Positions 57,484-64,000 of a stretch of DNA of 64,000 bases are shown piece by piece. Both the position numbers and the translations under genes were made by a program. How positions within the stretch are numbered: the first letter of the stretch is position 1; each line of letters starts with the position of its first letter. This DNA comes from Actinocatenispora thailandica (GTDB taxonomy: Bacteria > Actinomycetota > Actinomycetes > Mycobacteriales > Micromonosporaceae): positions 866,198 through 930,197 of the forward strand of contig NZ_AP023355.1 of NCBI RefSeq assembly GCF_016865425.1. Reading direction: 5' to 3'. The notes under the pieces are model-generated. The model was not told where the DNA came from. It saw only the letters and a list, made by a program, of their open reading frames with translations, and ran no database searches.

Positions 57484-58719
57484 TCAGCGCTTCGGGTACG
57501 GCTGGTACGCCTTCGCGTGCCGCACCGAGTCCGGCACCGGCAGCGCGCTGCCCGCGACGAACGTGGCCCAGTCCATGTCCCAGTCGGTCCAACCGTTGCC
57601 GGTGGCGAGCCGGGTGCCGGTACCGGACACGGTGACCGGGTCGCCGATGTGGGTACGGGCGAACAGCCACGCCGCGTCCGGGTCGGAGATGTTGACGCAG
57701 CCGTGCGACACGTTGCGGTGCCCCTGGTCGGCCACCGACCACGGCGCGGCGTGGATGAACTCGCCGCCCCAGGTGAGCCGCTGCGCGTTGTCCACCGGCG
57801 CCACGTAGTTCTCGCCCGGGATGCCGCGGGTGTCGAACACGGTGTGCGCGGCCTTGTCCATGATCACCATGTGCCCGGACGAGGAGGGCGCGTCGGCCTT
57901 GCCGAGGCTGACCGGCATGGTGCGGGTCAGCTTGCCGTTCTGGTAGACCTTCAGCTGCTTGGGCCGGTTGGTGATCCGCAGCTCGACGCGGTCGGTGGCG
58001 ATGCGCGCGGTGGCGGTGCGGTCGGTGTCGCCGTAGCCGCCGTGGCCCAGCGGCAGCCCGCCGAGCGCCATCCGTACGGTCAGCTTCGTGCCCGGCTGCC
58101 ACCAGGTCGCCGGCCGGTACTCGACCCGCTGCGGGCTGAACCAGTGCCAGGCGCCCGGCTGCGGCGGATCGCTGCGGACGAACAGCCGCCGCTGCACCGA
58201 CGCCCGCAGGTTCTTCGGCACGTCGCGCAGGATCTCCACCGCGATCGGCATGCCGACCCCGTAGGTCCGGCCGTCCTGCACGTACATGCCGGTACCGACC
58301 CGGTTGCCCGGCTCGCTCATGGTGGTGAACGTGGTGCTGCGCTCGATGTGCTGGCGCCGCGCGCCGACCGCGACCACGGTCGCGGTGTAGCGCCGGTGGT
58401 AGGCGAGCGGCCGGTCCGGCACCCAGCTGGTGCCGTCCGCCCGCAGCGAACCGTCGACCCGGTCGCCGTGCGCGTCGACCAGCCGGACCGAGTCGACCGA
58501 CCCGCCCGCCACCGTGGCACCGATCTCGGTACTGACCGGCAGACCGGTGGCGTGCGCCTTCGGCCGTACCGTCAGCGAGAGCGGCGTCCTGTCCGCTGCC
58601 GGCGTCGGCGCGCCGATCGTGTCGTTGGTGTCGCCGCCGCTGCCGGTACACGCGGCGGTCGTGGCGACCGCGGCGGTGAGTGCTGCGAGCGTGGCGATGA
58701 CCTTGCGAAGCCGTGTCAC
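57484..58719 (-). CDS. L,D-transpeptidase lipoprotein (YkuD domain)
   Basis: GTG 58719 (coding strand) has a GGGAGGG-type SD. The 411-residue protein has the signal TRLRKVIATLAALTAAVA followed by lipobox TAAC, so it is a lipid-anchored cell-surface protein. Residues ~45-245 are two Ig-like domains (LdtMt2-like). Residues ~250-375 are the YkuD catalytic domain with the active-site block NVSHGCVN, Cys341 (codon 57699-57697), and the upstream His in FIHAAPW. The C-terminal subdomain carries WTDWDMDWATFV, a conserved Trp-rich tail of actinobacterial Ldts. It should form 3-3 crosslinks in peptidoglycan. Confidence 0.93.
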   Translation of the reverse strand: MTRLRKVIATLAALTAAVATTAACTGSGGDTNDTIGAPTPAADRTPLSLTVRPKAHATGLPVSTEIGATVAGGSVDSVRLVDAHGDRVDGSLRADGTSWVPDRPLAYHRRYTATVVAVGARRQHIERSTTFTTMSEPGNRVGTGMYVQDGRTYGVGMPIAVEILRDVPKNLRASVQRRLFVRSDPPQPGAWHWFSPQRVEYRPATWWQPGTKLTVRMALGGLPLGHGGYGDTDRTATARIATDRVELRITNRPKQLKVYQNGKLTRTMPVSLGKADAPSSSGHMVIMDKAAHTVFDTRGIPGENYVAPVDNAQRLTWGGEFIHAAPWSVADQGHRNVSHGCVNISDPDAAWLFARTHIGDPVTVSGTGTRLATGNGWTDWDMDWATFVAGSALPVPDSVRHAKAYQPYPKR

Positions 58720-59098
58720 CGTGCCCTCCCGGTGCCATCTCGGCACGACCGGCGTGCGGTAGGGCCGCTGCCGGCGTGCCGCCGTGTGGCGCTGCGGTGT
58801 GCCGCCGGCCGGATCGGATCGGATCGGACGATGTCCGGACTGCCCGGCACGGCGGCGTTCCGGGCCCATCGTGCCGCGGGCCGGGCAGGCCGGCGGCGGC
58901 TTCGGCGGTACCTGCCCGGATTCGCGTTCTGCGTGCTCCGGGGTCCTCCGGCCGGTGCCGCCAGGATCGCGCTTCCGCTGCGGCGGGCCGGTTCGCTGTG
59001 GTAGTCCAGATCTGACCGCTTCGGGCGGTCCGGTGTGCAGCGTTCGTGGGGTTCCGCACCCGGGCCGAAGACCACGAAGGCAAAGGAGTCTCGCGGCG
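58720..59098. promoter_or_regulatory. Divergent intergenic region between Ldt and hpnH
   Basis: This 379-base gene-free stretch must hold the promoters of both divergent genes. It contains a short GGATC tandem run (58811-58829) and a GTAGTCCAGATCT stretch near 59001. No confident -35/-10 pair was found, and no open frame with coding character is present. SD AAAGGAG for hpnH lies at 59082-59088. Confidence 0.5.
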
Positions 59099-60097
59099 AT
59101 GAGTATTCCGTTCCGCCAGGCGGCGAAGATCGGTGCGTACCTGTTCCGGCAGAAGCTGGCCGGTCGCAAGAAGTTCCCGATCACGCTGGAGCTCGAACCA
59201 CTGTTCGCCTGCAACCTCGCCTGCGAGGGCTGCGGCAAGATCCAGCATCCACACGACGTGCTCAAGCAGCGGATGCCGGTGGAGCGGGCGCTCGCCGCCG
59301 TCGACGAGTGCGGCGCCCCCGTGGTGTGCCTGGCCGGCGGCGAACCGCTGATGCACCCGCAGGTCGAGGACATCGTCGAGGGGCTGATCCAGCGCAAGAA
59401 GTTCATCTACCTGTGCACCAACGCGCTGCTGATCCCGCGCAAGATCGACAAGCTGCACCCGTCGCCGTACCTGTCGTTCGCGGTGCACATCGACGGGCTG
59501 GAGGAGCGGCACGACGAGTCGGTCGCGAAGCAGGGCGTGTTCGCGCAGGCGGTGGACGCCATCAAGATGGCGCAGGACCGGGGATTCCGGGTCACCACCA
59601 ACACCACGTTCTTCAACACCGACACCCCGCAGACCGTCATCGAGGTGCTCGACTTCCTCAACAACGACCTGAAGGTCGACGGGATGATGCTGTCCCCGGC
59701 GTACGCGTACGAGAAGGCGCCGGACCAGGACCACTTCCTCGGTGTCGAGGAGACGCGCGAGCTGTTCCGCAAGGCGTTCGCCAACGGGCGCCGCGAGAAG
59801 TGGCGGATCAACCACTCGCCGGCGTTCCTGGACTTCCTGGAGGGCAAGCGCGACTTCGACTGCACCGCCTGGGGTATCCCGTCGTACTCGCTGTTCGGTT
59901 GGCAGCGGCCGTGCTACCTGATGGGCGACAGCTACGCCAAGAGCTACCGGGAGCTGGTCGAGGAGACCGACTGGGACAAGTACGGTCGGGGCAAGGATCC
60001 GCGCTGCGACAACTGCATGGCGCACTGCGGGTACGAGCCGACCGCGATCATGGCCACGATGTCCTCACTGCGCGAGTCGATTCGCGCTGTGCGGTAA
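59099..60097 (+). CDS. hpnH: Adenosyl-hopene transferase HpnH (radical SAM)
   Basis: The 332-residue radical SAM protein starts at ATG 59099, about 10 bases after AAAGGAG. CNLACEGC (Cys38, 42, 45) is the CxxxCxxC cluster motif. AGGEPLMHPQ is the SAM-binding GGE motif, and the rest follows HpnH closely: RQAAKIGAYLFRQKL at the N-terminus, CTNALLIPRKI, and the C-terminal region with DCTAWGIPSYSLFGWQRPCYL and CDNCMAHCGYEP. HpnH adds a 5'-deoxyadenosyl group to diploptene to give adenosylhopane, the first side-chain step of extended hopanoids in the membrane. No squalene or hopene cyclase gene is seen nearby. Confidence 0.96.
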   Translation: MSIPFRQAAKIGAYLFRQKLAGRKKFPITLELEPLFACNLACEGCGKIQHPHDVLKQRMPVERALAAVDECGAPVVCLAGGEPLMHPQVEDIVEGLIQRKKFIYLCTNALLIPRKIDKLHPSPYLSFAVHIDGLEERHDESVAKQGVFAQAVDAIKMAQDRGFRVTTNTTFFNTDTPQTVIEVLDFLNNDLKVDGMMLSPAYAYEKAPDQDHFLGVEETRELFRKAFANGRREKWRINHSPAFLDFLEGKRDFDCTAWGIPSYSLFGWQRPCYLMGDSYAKSYRELVEETDWDKYGRGKDPRCDNCMAHCGYEPTAIMATMSSLRESIRAVR

Positions 60098-60423
60098 AGG
60101 AAAGGCGCCATCGCTGCCTGCTGAGGTGCGCCCGAAGCGGCGGTGTAGAAGCCACCTCTGTTCACGCTTTGAGCCCCCTTGACCATCCCCGCCCAGCCCC
60201 CGGTACTGCTGCCCATCGACGCCGAGCAGCAGACGAAGAAGAACGGGACACGGCCCGGCCTACCCATCACGGCACTGTGCGCATCGACCCGTGTCGTGCA
60301 CCGCACACGGCGGGGGTTGTCGTGGCGGGCTGGGCGTCGATGGGCATGCCGGGCCGACTCCCCGTAGTTTCGAAGCGGCCAGGCGGTGTCCTGCCTGAAC
60401 ACTGATTCCCGGGCAGGGGATGT

Positions 60424-60445
60424 CAAGGGGGCGACTGCCCCCTTG
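60424..60445. terminator. 9-bp-stem hairpin
   Basis: CAAGGGGGC (60424-60432), loop GACT, then GCCCCCTTG (60437-60445) form a perfect stem. It lies downstream of the minus-strand kinase gene and of hpnH, so it can serve as a bidirectional terminator. Confidence 0.7.
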
Positions 60446-60457
60446 ATGGGGAGGGGT

Positions 60458-60485
60458 GTGGGGAGGGGCGAAGCCCGCTCCCCAC
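60458..60485. terminator. 8-bp-stem hairpin with inner stem
   Basis: GTGGGGAG (60458-60465) pairs with CTCCCCAC (60478-60485), and GGC/GCC around GAA closes an inner stem. A CCCCC/GGGGG stem follows at about 60489-60500. These are probable parts of the same terminator or palindromic element. Confidence 0.65.
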
Positions 60486-60579
60486 GTTCCCCCACGGGGG
60501 TGAAAACCGCGAACAGAGGTGGTCTTTACACCGGTGACAACAAGCGAACCCGCACCGACACGGGCGCTTCGGGAGCACC

Positions 60580-61191
60580 TCAGCGCAACGAGGTGCCCGC
60601 GCCCCAGGCGGTGAGGGTGATGATCTCGGTGGCGATGTCGGTGACGGTGCGGCCGTCGGTGCCGACGCGGTGCACCCAGGCCGGGGTGTCGCGGTCGAGC
60701 CGGGCCGCCATCTGGGCGCTGCGGTGGGTGTGCAGGTCCAGCTCGCTGCCGATCTCGCGAGCGGCGAGCCGGCCGCGGGCGGTGTCGTCCGACGCGGTGA
60801 GCAGCACGCCGATGCAGCGGGTGGCGCCGGTCGCGCGCCGGATCAGGTCGGCGTCCAGTACCGCGGCGGTGTTGGTGTAGATGAGCCGGTGCTGGCCGCG
60901 GGCGGCGAAGTTGCGCCACAGCGCGCGCAGGTTCTCCTCGGTGAGCGAGGCGATGGTCGGGTCGCCGGGTGGCTTCGGCCAGGTCTGGTCGAGCGTGTCG
61001 CCCTCGACGTAGCTGTGTGCCACGTCGGCCGCCTTCAACAGGGCGGCGATCTCCCAGCCGACGCTGGACTTGCCGACCCCGGAGCGGCCGCCGATCAGCA
61101 GCGCTTCGGTCCCGGTGCCCGGGCCCGGACCGGCGACCGCTGCCGGCACCCGGCTCGGGGCCGCTGGTGCCGCAGCTTCGGAGTCGCTCAC
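60580..61191 (-). CDS. P-loop kinase-like ATP-binding protein
   Basis: GTG 61191 overlaps the stop of the upstream RidA-like gene (GTGA), which selects this start over longer frames. The 203-residue protein has a Pro/Ala-rich ~25-residue N-terminus. Walker A is GGRSGVGKSSVG (about residues 34-45), followed by SYVEGDTLDQTWPKPPGDPT (substrate loop), TNTAAVLDADLI, GVLLTASDDTARGRLAARE (lid-type Arg-rich helix) and DITTEII-like C-terminal strand elements. It resembles broad-specificity small-molecule or nucleotide kinases of the AAA_33 class. The substrate is not known. Confidence 0.82.
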   Translation of the reverse strand: MSDSEAAAPAAPSRVPAAVAGPGPGTGTEALLIGGRSGVGKSSVGWEIAALLKAADVAHSYVEGDTLDQTWPKPPGDPTIASLTEENLRALWRNFAARGQHRLIYTNTAAVLDADLIRRATGATRCIGVLLTASDDTARGRLAAREIGSELDLHTHRSAQMAARLDRDTPAWVHRVGTDGRTVTDIATEIITLTAWGAGTSLR

Positions 61192-61586
61192 GGCAGCGCC
61201 GCGGTGAGGTCGATCTCGACGAGCTGGCCGGCGTACCCGAGGGCGGTGACACCGAGCAGGGTGCTCGCGGTGCCGAACGCCGGCGCGAGCGGCGAGGACT
61301 GCAGCCGCTCCCACACCGACACCAGGACCGGCTGCTCGTCGCTGGCCACGTACACCACCGAGCGCACCACGTGCTCCGGCTCGGCGCCGGCCGCGCGCAG
61401 CGCGAGCAGGCAGTTCGCCACCACCTGGTCGACCTGGGTCAGCACGTCGCCGGGGCCGACGAGCTGGTCGTCGACGTCGATCGGGCACTGCCCGGCGAGG
61501 TACGCGGTGCGACCGGCCTCGACGATCGTCACGTGGTGGTACCCGTCCGGTACGTGCAGGCTATTCGGATTGCTGCGGCTGATCAC
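61188..61586 (-). CDS. RidA/YjgF-family protein
   Basis: The 132-residue protein starts at GTG 61586 (VISRSNPNSLHVPDGYHHVT). YLAGQCPID, DVLTQVDQVVANCLLALRAAGA, VVRSVVYVASDE and LLGVTALGYAGQLVEIDLTAAL are the family blocks in order and at normal length. RidA enzymes hydrolyse reactive enamine/imine intermediates. The usual catalytic Arg (family IRxR/CR block near the C-terminus) is not clearly present, so this may be a non-RidA Rid subfamily. It is translationally coupled to the kinase gene by a 4-base overlap. Confidence 0.88.
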   Translation of the reverse strand: MISRSNPNSLHVPDGYHHVTIVEAGRTAYLAGQCPIDVDDQLVGPGDVLTQVDQVVANCLLALRAAGAEPEHVVRSVVYVASDEQPVLVSVWERLQSSPLAPAFGTASTLLGVTALGYAGQLVEIDLTAALP

Positions 61587-61679
61587 GCCCGGCAGTATCG
61601 CCGGCAGCAGGCCGGCCCGCACCGCATTTCCGTACCGTGGTGGCGAGGTTCGGGGCAACGCGTGCGAAGCGGGGGAGTC

Positions 61680-62810
61680 ATGGCGGGGACGGAGTTCGGG
61701 CCCGAGGTGTACCGGCAGCGGTGCGAGCGGGCGACGGTGGCGGCGCGGGAGGCCGGGCTGGCCGCGCTGGTCCTCACCCCGGGGCCGGACCTGGCCTACC
61801 TGTCCGGCTACACGCCGCCGGCGGACACCGAGCGGCTGACCGCGCTGGTCCTGACCGCCGACGCGGCGCCGACGCTGGTGGTGCCGGCGCTGGAGCGGCC
61901 GGCCGCCGAACTGGCCCCGGCGGCGCGGTCCGGTCCGGACGGGCTGTCCTTCGTTGACTTCACCGACGGCGTCGACCCGTACCGGCTGCTCGCCGACTTG
62001 CTGCCGGCCGCCGGCCGGTTGGGCGTCTCCGACTCGGCCTGGGCGCTGCACCTGCTCGGGCTGCAGCGCACGGTGCCGGAGCTGCGCTGGGCCGGCCTGT
62101 CGGAGGCGCTGCCGATGCTGCGCGCGGTCAAGGAACCGGCCGAGCTGGCCCGGCTGGCCGCCGCCGGCGCCGCCGCGGACGCCACGTACGAGCAGATTCT
62201 CGGGGTGCGGTTCGCCGGTCGGCGGGAGCGCGACGTCGCCGCCGACCTGGCCGCCGGGCTGCGCGCGCACGGCCACGAGCAGGTCGACTTCACGATCGTC
62301 GGGTCCGGCCCGAACGGTGCGAGCCCGCATCACGAACCGACCGACCGGGTCATCGCCGAGGGCGACACCGTGGTGCTCGACTTCGGCGGGCTGCGCGACG
62401 GGTACGGCTCGGACACCACCCGCACGGTGCACGTCGGTGAGCCGGGCGCGGAGGTCCGCGAGGTGCACGAGGTGGTACGGGCGGCGCAGCAGGCGGCGTT
62501 CGACGCGGTGGCGCCGGGCGTACCGTGCGAGTACCTGGACGAGGTCGCCCGCCGGGTGATCGCCGAAGCCGGGTACGCGGAGCACTTCATCCACCGCACC
62601 GGGCACGGCATCGGGACGACCACGCACGAGCCGCCGTACCTCGTGACCGGGGAGAAGCAGCCGCTGGTGCCGGGGATGTGCTTCTCCATCGAGCCGGGCA
62701 TCTACCTGCCGGGCCGGTTCGGGGTGCGGATCGAGGACATCGTCACGGTCACCGAGTCCGGCGGGCGCCGGTTCAACGACACCAGCCGCGCCCTCCAGGT
62801 CGTGCGCTGA
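61680..62810 (+). CDS. M24-family Xaa-Pro dipeptidase/aminopeptidase
   Basis: The 376-residue protein starts at ATG 61680, preceded by GGGGGAG at 61671-61677. Residues ~1-140 are a creatinase-like N-terminal domain (YLSGYTPPADTERLTALVL). Residues ~150-376 are a pita-bread fold with all five metal ligands in family context: Asp in VVLDFGG, Asp in GSDTTRT, His in HRTGHGIG, Glu in SIEPGIY and Glu in VRIEDIVTVT. It cleaves Xaa-Pro dipeptides or N-terminal residues before Pro in the cytoplasm. It diverges from the RidA/kinase pair with a ~90-base promoter gap. Confidence 0.94.
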   Translation: MAGTEFGPEVYRQRCERATVAAREAGLAALVLTPGPDLAYLSGYTPPADTERLTALVLTADAAPTLVVPALERPAAELAPAARSGPDGLSFVDFTDGVDPYRLLADLLPAAGRLGVSDSAWALHLLGLQRTVPELRWAGLSEALPMLRAVKEPAELARLAAAGAAADATYEQILGVRFAGRRERDVAADLAAGLRAHGHEQVDFTIVGSGPNGASPHHEPTDRVIAEGDTVVLDFGGLRDGYGSDTTRTVHVGEPGAEVREVHEVVRAAQQAAFDAVAPGVPCEYLDEVARRVIAEAGYAEHFIHRTGHGIGTTTHEPPYLVTGEKQPLVPGMCFSIEPGIYLPGRFGVRIEDIVTVTESGGRRFNDTSRALQVVR

Positions 62811-62849
62811 GGTTGACTTCAACCGCGCTCGAAGTCGTACGGTCCGGGG

Positions 62850-63290
62850 ATGGGTGACGAGATCTTCACCGCCGCGGAGCGGACGTACCTGGAAAGCCAG
62901 CGGTTGGCGCGGCTGGCCACGATCGGCCCGGACGGTGGTCCGCAGGTCAGGCCGGTCGGGTTCGTGTTCGACGCCGACGCCGGCACCGTCGACATCGGCG
63001 GGCCCCGGTTGACCGCCAGCCGCAAGTACCGCAACGTCGAGGCGAACCCGCTGGTGTCGCTGGTGGTCGACGACATGACGCCGGACGAGCCGGGCGCGGT
63101 GAAGCCCGGCTGGGGGCGCGGTGTCGAGATCCGCGGCCGGGCCGAGACGCTGACGCTGGCGGAGCCGCCGATGGCGCCCGGGTTCTTCGCCAACGAGGTG
63201 ATCCGGATCCATCCGGTCCGGATCATCAGCTGGCACCTCGACCCGGACCACCTCGACGACGCCCGCACGGTGGGCGAGGCGCCGGCGTGA
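62850..63290 (+). CDS. PPOX-class (F420/flavin-dependent) oxidoreductase
   Basis: The 146-residue split-barrel protein has LARLATIGPDGGPQVRPVGFVFD, the substrate/cofactor strand of pyridoxamine-phosphate-oxidase-like proteins. It is followed by TASRKYRNVEANPLVSLVVDD, GVEIRGRAETL and the C-terminal VIRIHPVRIISW. This set is typical of the actinobacterial PPOX class of F420-dependent reductases. The gene starts 39 bases after the M24 gene and may be cotranscribed. Confidence 0.9.
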   Translation: MGDEIFTAAERTYLESQRLARLATIGPDGGPQVRPVGFVFDADAGTVDIGGPRLTASRKYRNVEANPLVSLVVDDMTPDEPGAVKPGWGRGVEIRGRAETLTLAEPPMAPGFFANEVIRIHPVRIISWHLDPDHLDDARTVGEAPA

Positions 63291-63338
63291 CCCGGCGCCG
63301 ACCGGGCGCCGACCGCCGACCGGGGCGCGCTGGCCGCA

Positions 63339-64000
63339 TCACTGGTCGTCGCTGCGCGTCGTGACCTCCCGGACCGGGGGGAGCCGGTTGTCGGTGGCCG
63401 ATGCCGGCGCCAGCCGGGTGACGGCGGTGGGCATCGGGCCGACCGTGAAGACCCGGGCGAACGAGCCGACGGTGAGTGCCGCGAAGGACGCCGTGGACGG
63501 CACCCGCTCGGGGAGTGCAACGGTGTGCGACCCGGCGGGACGGCGTTCGTCGAGCACTCGCATCGACGCGCTCCGCGGCTCCGGCGGTACGACGGAGGTG
63601 AGCCACCACGCCGCCACGGTGACGTGGGCCGGCTCGCGGAGGGTGAACCGCACCGTGCGCTGGTCCGGGTCGTAACCGACCGCACCGATGGCCGGTGGCT
63701 CGGTCGTGGTGGCGGCCTGCACCTGCGCGCTGATGAGGCCGGGGATGCCGGCGAGTCCCTGGACGAAGACCACCCGCGGGTTGCGGTCGCGAACGGTCGC
63801 CCGCAGCTGTTCCTTCGTCTCGGCGGGAACCATGCCGCCGAAGACGAGCACGTCGAGGGCGCTGACGTCGTAGTCGTCGACGACCTGGCCGAACCGGTTG
63901 GTCGCGTCGGCGGAGTACCCGTTGGCCCGCAGCAGGTCGACGGTGTCGGTGAGGACCTGTGGGCTGCGGCCGACGACGAGTACGCGTCCGGGTCGGTTCT
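63339..64000 (-). CDS. Receiver/Rossmann-like hypothetical protein (5' partial at right edge)
   Basis: The frame is open to the right edge, so the N-terminus is missing. Visible are RPGRVLVVGRSPQVL, DLLRANGYSADATNRF and ALDVLVFGGMVPAETKEQL: a beta-alpha-beta fold with a Gly-rich first loop, and a strand ending LVFGG where response regulators have the phospho-Asp (the Asp is the residue four before). Next come RNPRVVFVQGLAGIPGLISAQVQAA and a ~100-residue beta-rich C-terminal domain (REPAHVTVAAWWLTS). I do not assign a function. A long in-frame open frame and good third-position GC support it as real. Confidence 0.75.
   Translation of the reverse strand, partial: NRPGRVLVVGRSPQVLTDTVDLLRANGYSADATNRFGQVVDDYDVSALDVLVFGGMVPAETKEQLRATVRDRNPRVVFVQGLAGIPGLISAQVQAATTTEPPAIGAVGYDPDQRTVRFTLREPAHVTVAAWWLTSVVPPEPRSASMRVLDERRPAGSHTVALPERVPSTASFAALTVGSFARVFTVGPMPTAVTRLAPASATDNRLPPVREVTTRSDDQ

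Larger units (their letters stand above)
60098..60579. repeat. Inverted-repeat-rich element between convergent genes
   Basis: This 482-base gene-free region has nested inverted repeats. The outer arms, with indels, are GAGGTGCGCCCGAAGCG (60123-60139) against the complement of 60564-60581, and CCACCTCTGTTC (60152-60163) against the complement of 60512-60523. Then come CCCCCTTGACCATCCCC (60174-60190) against the complement of 60415-60431, and the perfect 13-bp GCCCATCGACGCC (60211-60223) against 60333-60345. An inner CCGTGT/ACACGG pair lies near 60292-60313. Two further hairpins are listed separately. This overall fold looks like a miniature palindromic element or a large structured RNA, not a simple terminator. 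Confidence 0.7.

Noticed and set aside
56488..59004. 838-codon + strand frame opposite the MDR and Ldt genes
   Set aside because: It is an antisense shadow with no motifs and poor codon bias. The minus-strand genes carry complete conserved domains.
58784..59098. N-terminal extension of hpnH to 58784
   Set aside because: The extension is Arg/Pro/Cys-rich with no family match. HpnH proteins begin at the MSIPFRQ-type start, which has its own AAAGGAG upstream.
61192..61488. N-terminal extension of the P-loop kinase over the RidA gene
   Set aside because: The extension is an out-of-frame Arg/Gly-rich translation of the RidA-like gene. The GTGA overlap gives the start at 61191.
1..64000. tRNA, rRNA, phage integrase or insertion sequence
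   Set aside because: I looked for typical tRNA arms, rRNA blocks and transposase motifs (DDE, HUH, integrase R-H-R-Y) on both strands by eye and saw none.

Overview
The window is about 73% GC or higher by eye, with coding DNA strongly G/C at third codon positions, Shine-Dalgarno (SD) sites, leaderless TANNNT promoters and many GTG starts. With a hopanoid gene (hpnH), a SARP-type regulator, a class II lanthipeptide locus and an F420/PPOX-type flavoprotein, this points to a filamentous actinomycete, possibly Micromonosporaceae. The species cannot be named from this sequence.

Positions 1-41761 (left two thirds) are essentially one giant coding region on the + strand. As given it is six consecutive open frames. 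At five points the coding frame steps by -1, and at four of these the step sits on a run of 4-5 G. Restoring one base at each site joins everything into one polypeptide of at least ~13,900 residues that already runs in from the left edge. It looks like a multi-effector polymorphic toxin: papain-like (glutamine-deamidase type) domains, one intact and two decayed PP2C phosphatase domains, four copies of an HE-motif zincin-like domain of which only one keeps HExxH, another HExxH metallopeptidase, hydrophobic hairpin units, a DUF1023-like hydrolase, two caspase-like (clan CD) domains in a tandem duplication, a perfect Nudix box, two HipA/PI3K-fold kinases and a VIP2/C3-like ADP-ribosyltransferase, joined by coiled coils and Pro/Gly/Glu-rich linkers. 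An 82-residue EF-Tu-domain-II-like gene with its own SD is nested inside in another frame.

Positions 41758-45893 hold a small gene overlapping the giant stop by ATGA, then four paralogous CxxC zinc-ribbon proteins around a double SseB-like protein. These are plausible immunity or partner genes for the toxin. Next are a membrane metallophosphoesterase and a formylglycine-generating enzyme.

Positions 48646-52360 encode a class II lanthipeptide precursor, a 20-bp-stem hairpin and a LanM synthetase split by one more -1 shift on a G run. An operon follows with an ABM monooxygenase (also shifted on a G run), an ABC exporter pair and a TetR regulator behind a palindrome-flanked promoter. On the minus strand are an XRE-SARP regulator (another G/C-run shift), a quinone-oxidoreductase-like MDR enzyme and an L,D-transpeptidase lipoprotein. 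hpnH (+) converges on a P-loop kinase/RidA pair (-) across a 460-bp region rich in inverted repeats. An M24 peptidase, a PPOX flavoprotein and a partial minus-strand gene close the window.

Eight same-direction single-base shifts in 64 kb, at least seven of them on G/C runs, make consensus homopolymer errors the leading explanation. Real mutation or ribosomal slippage is not excluded.
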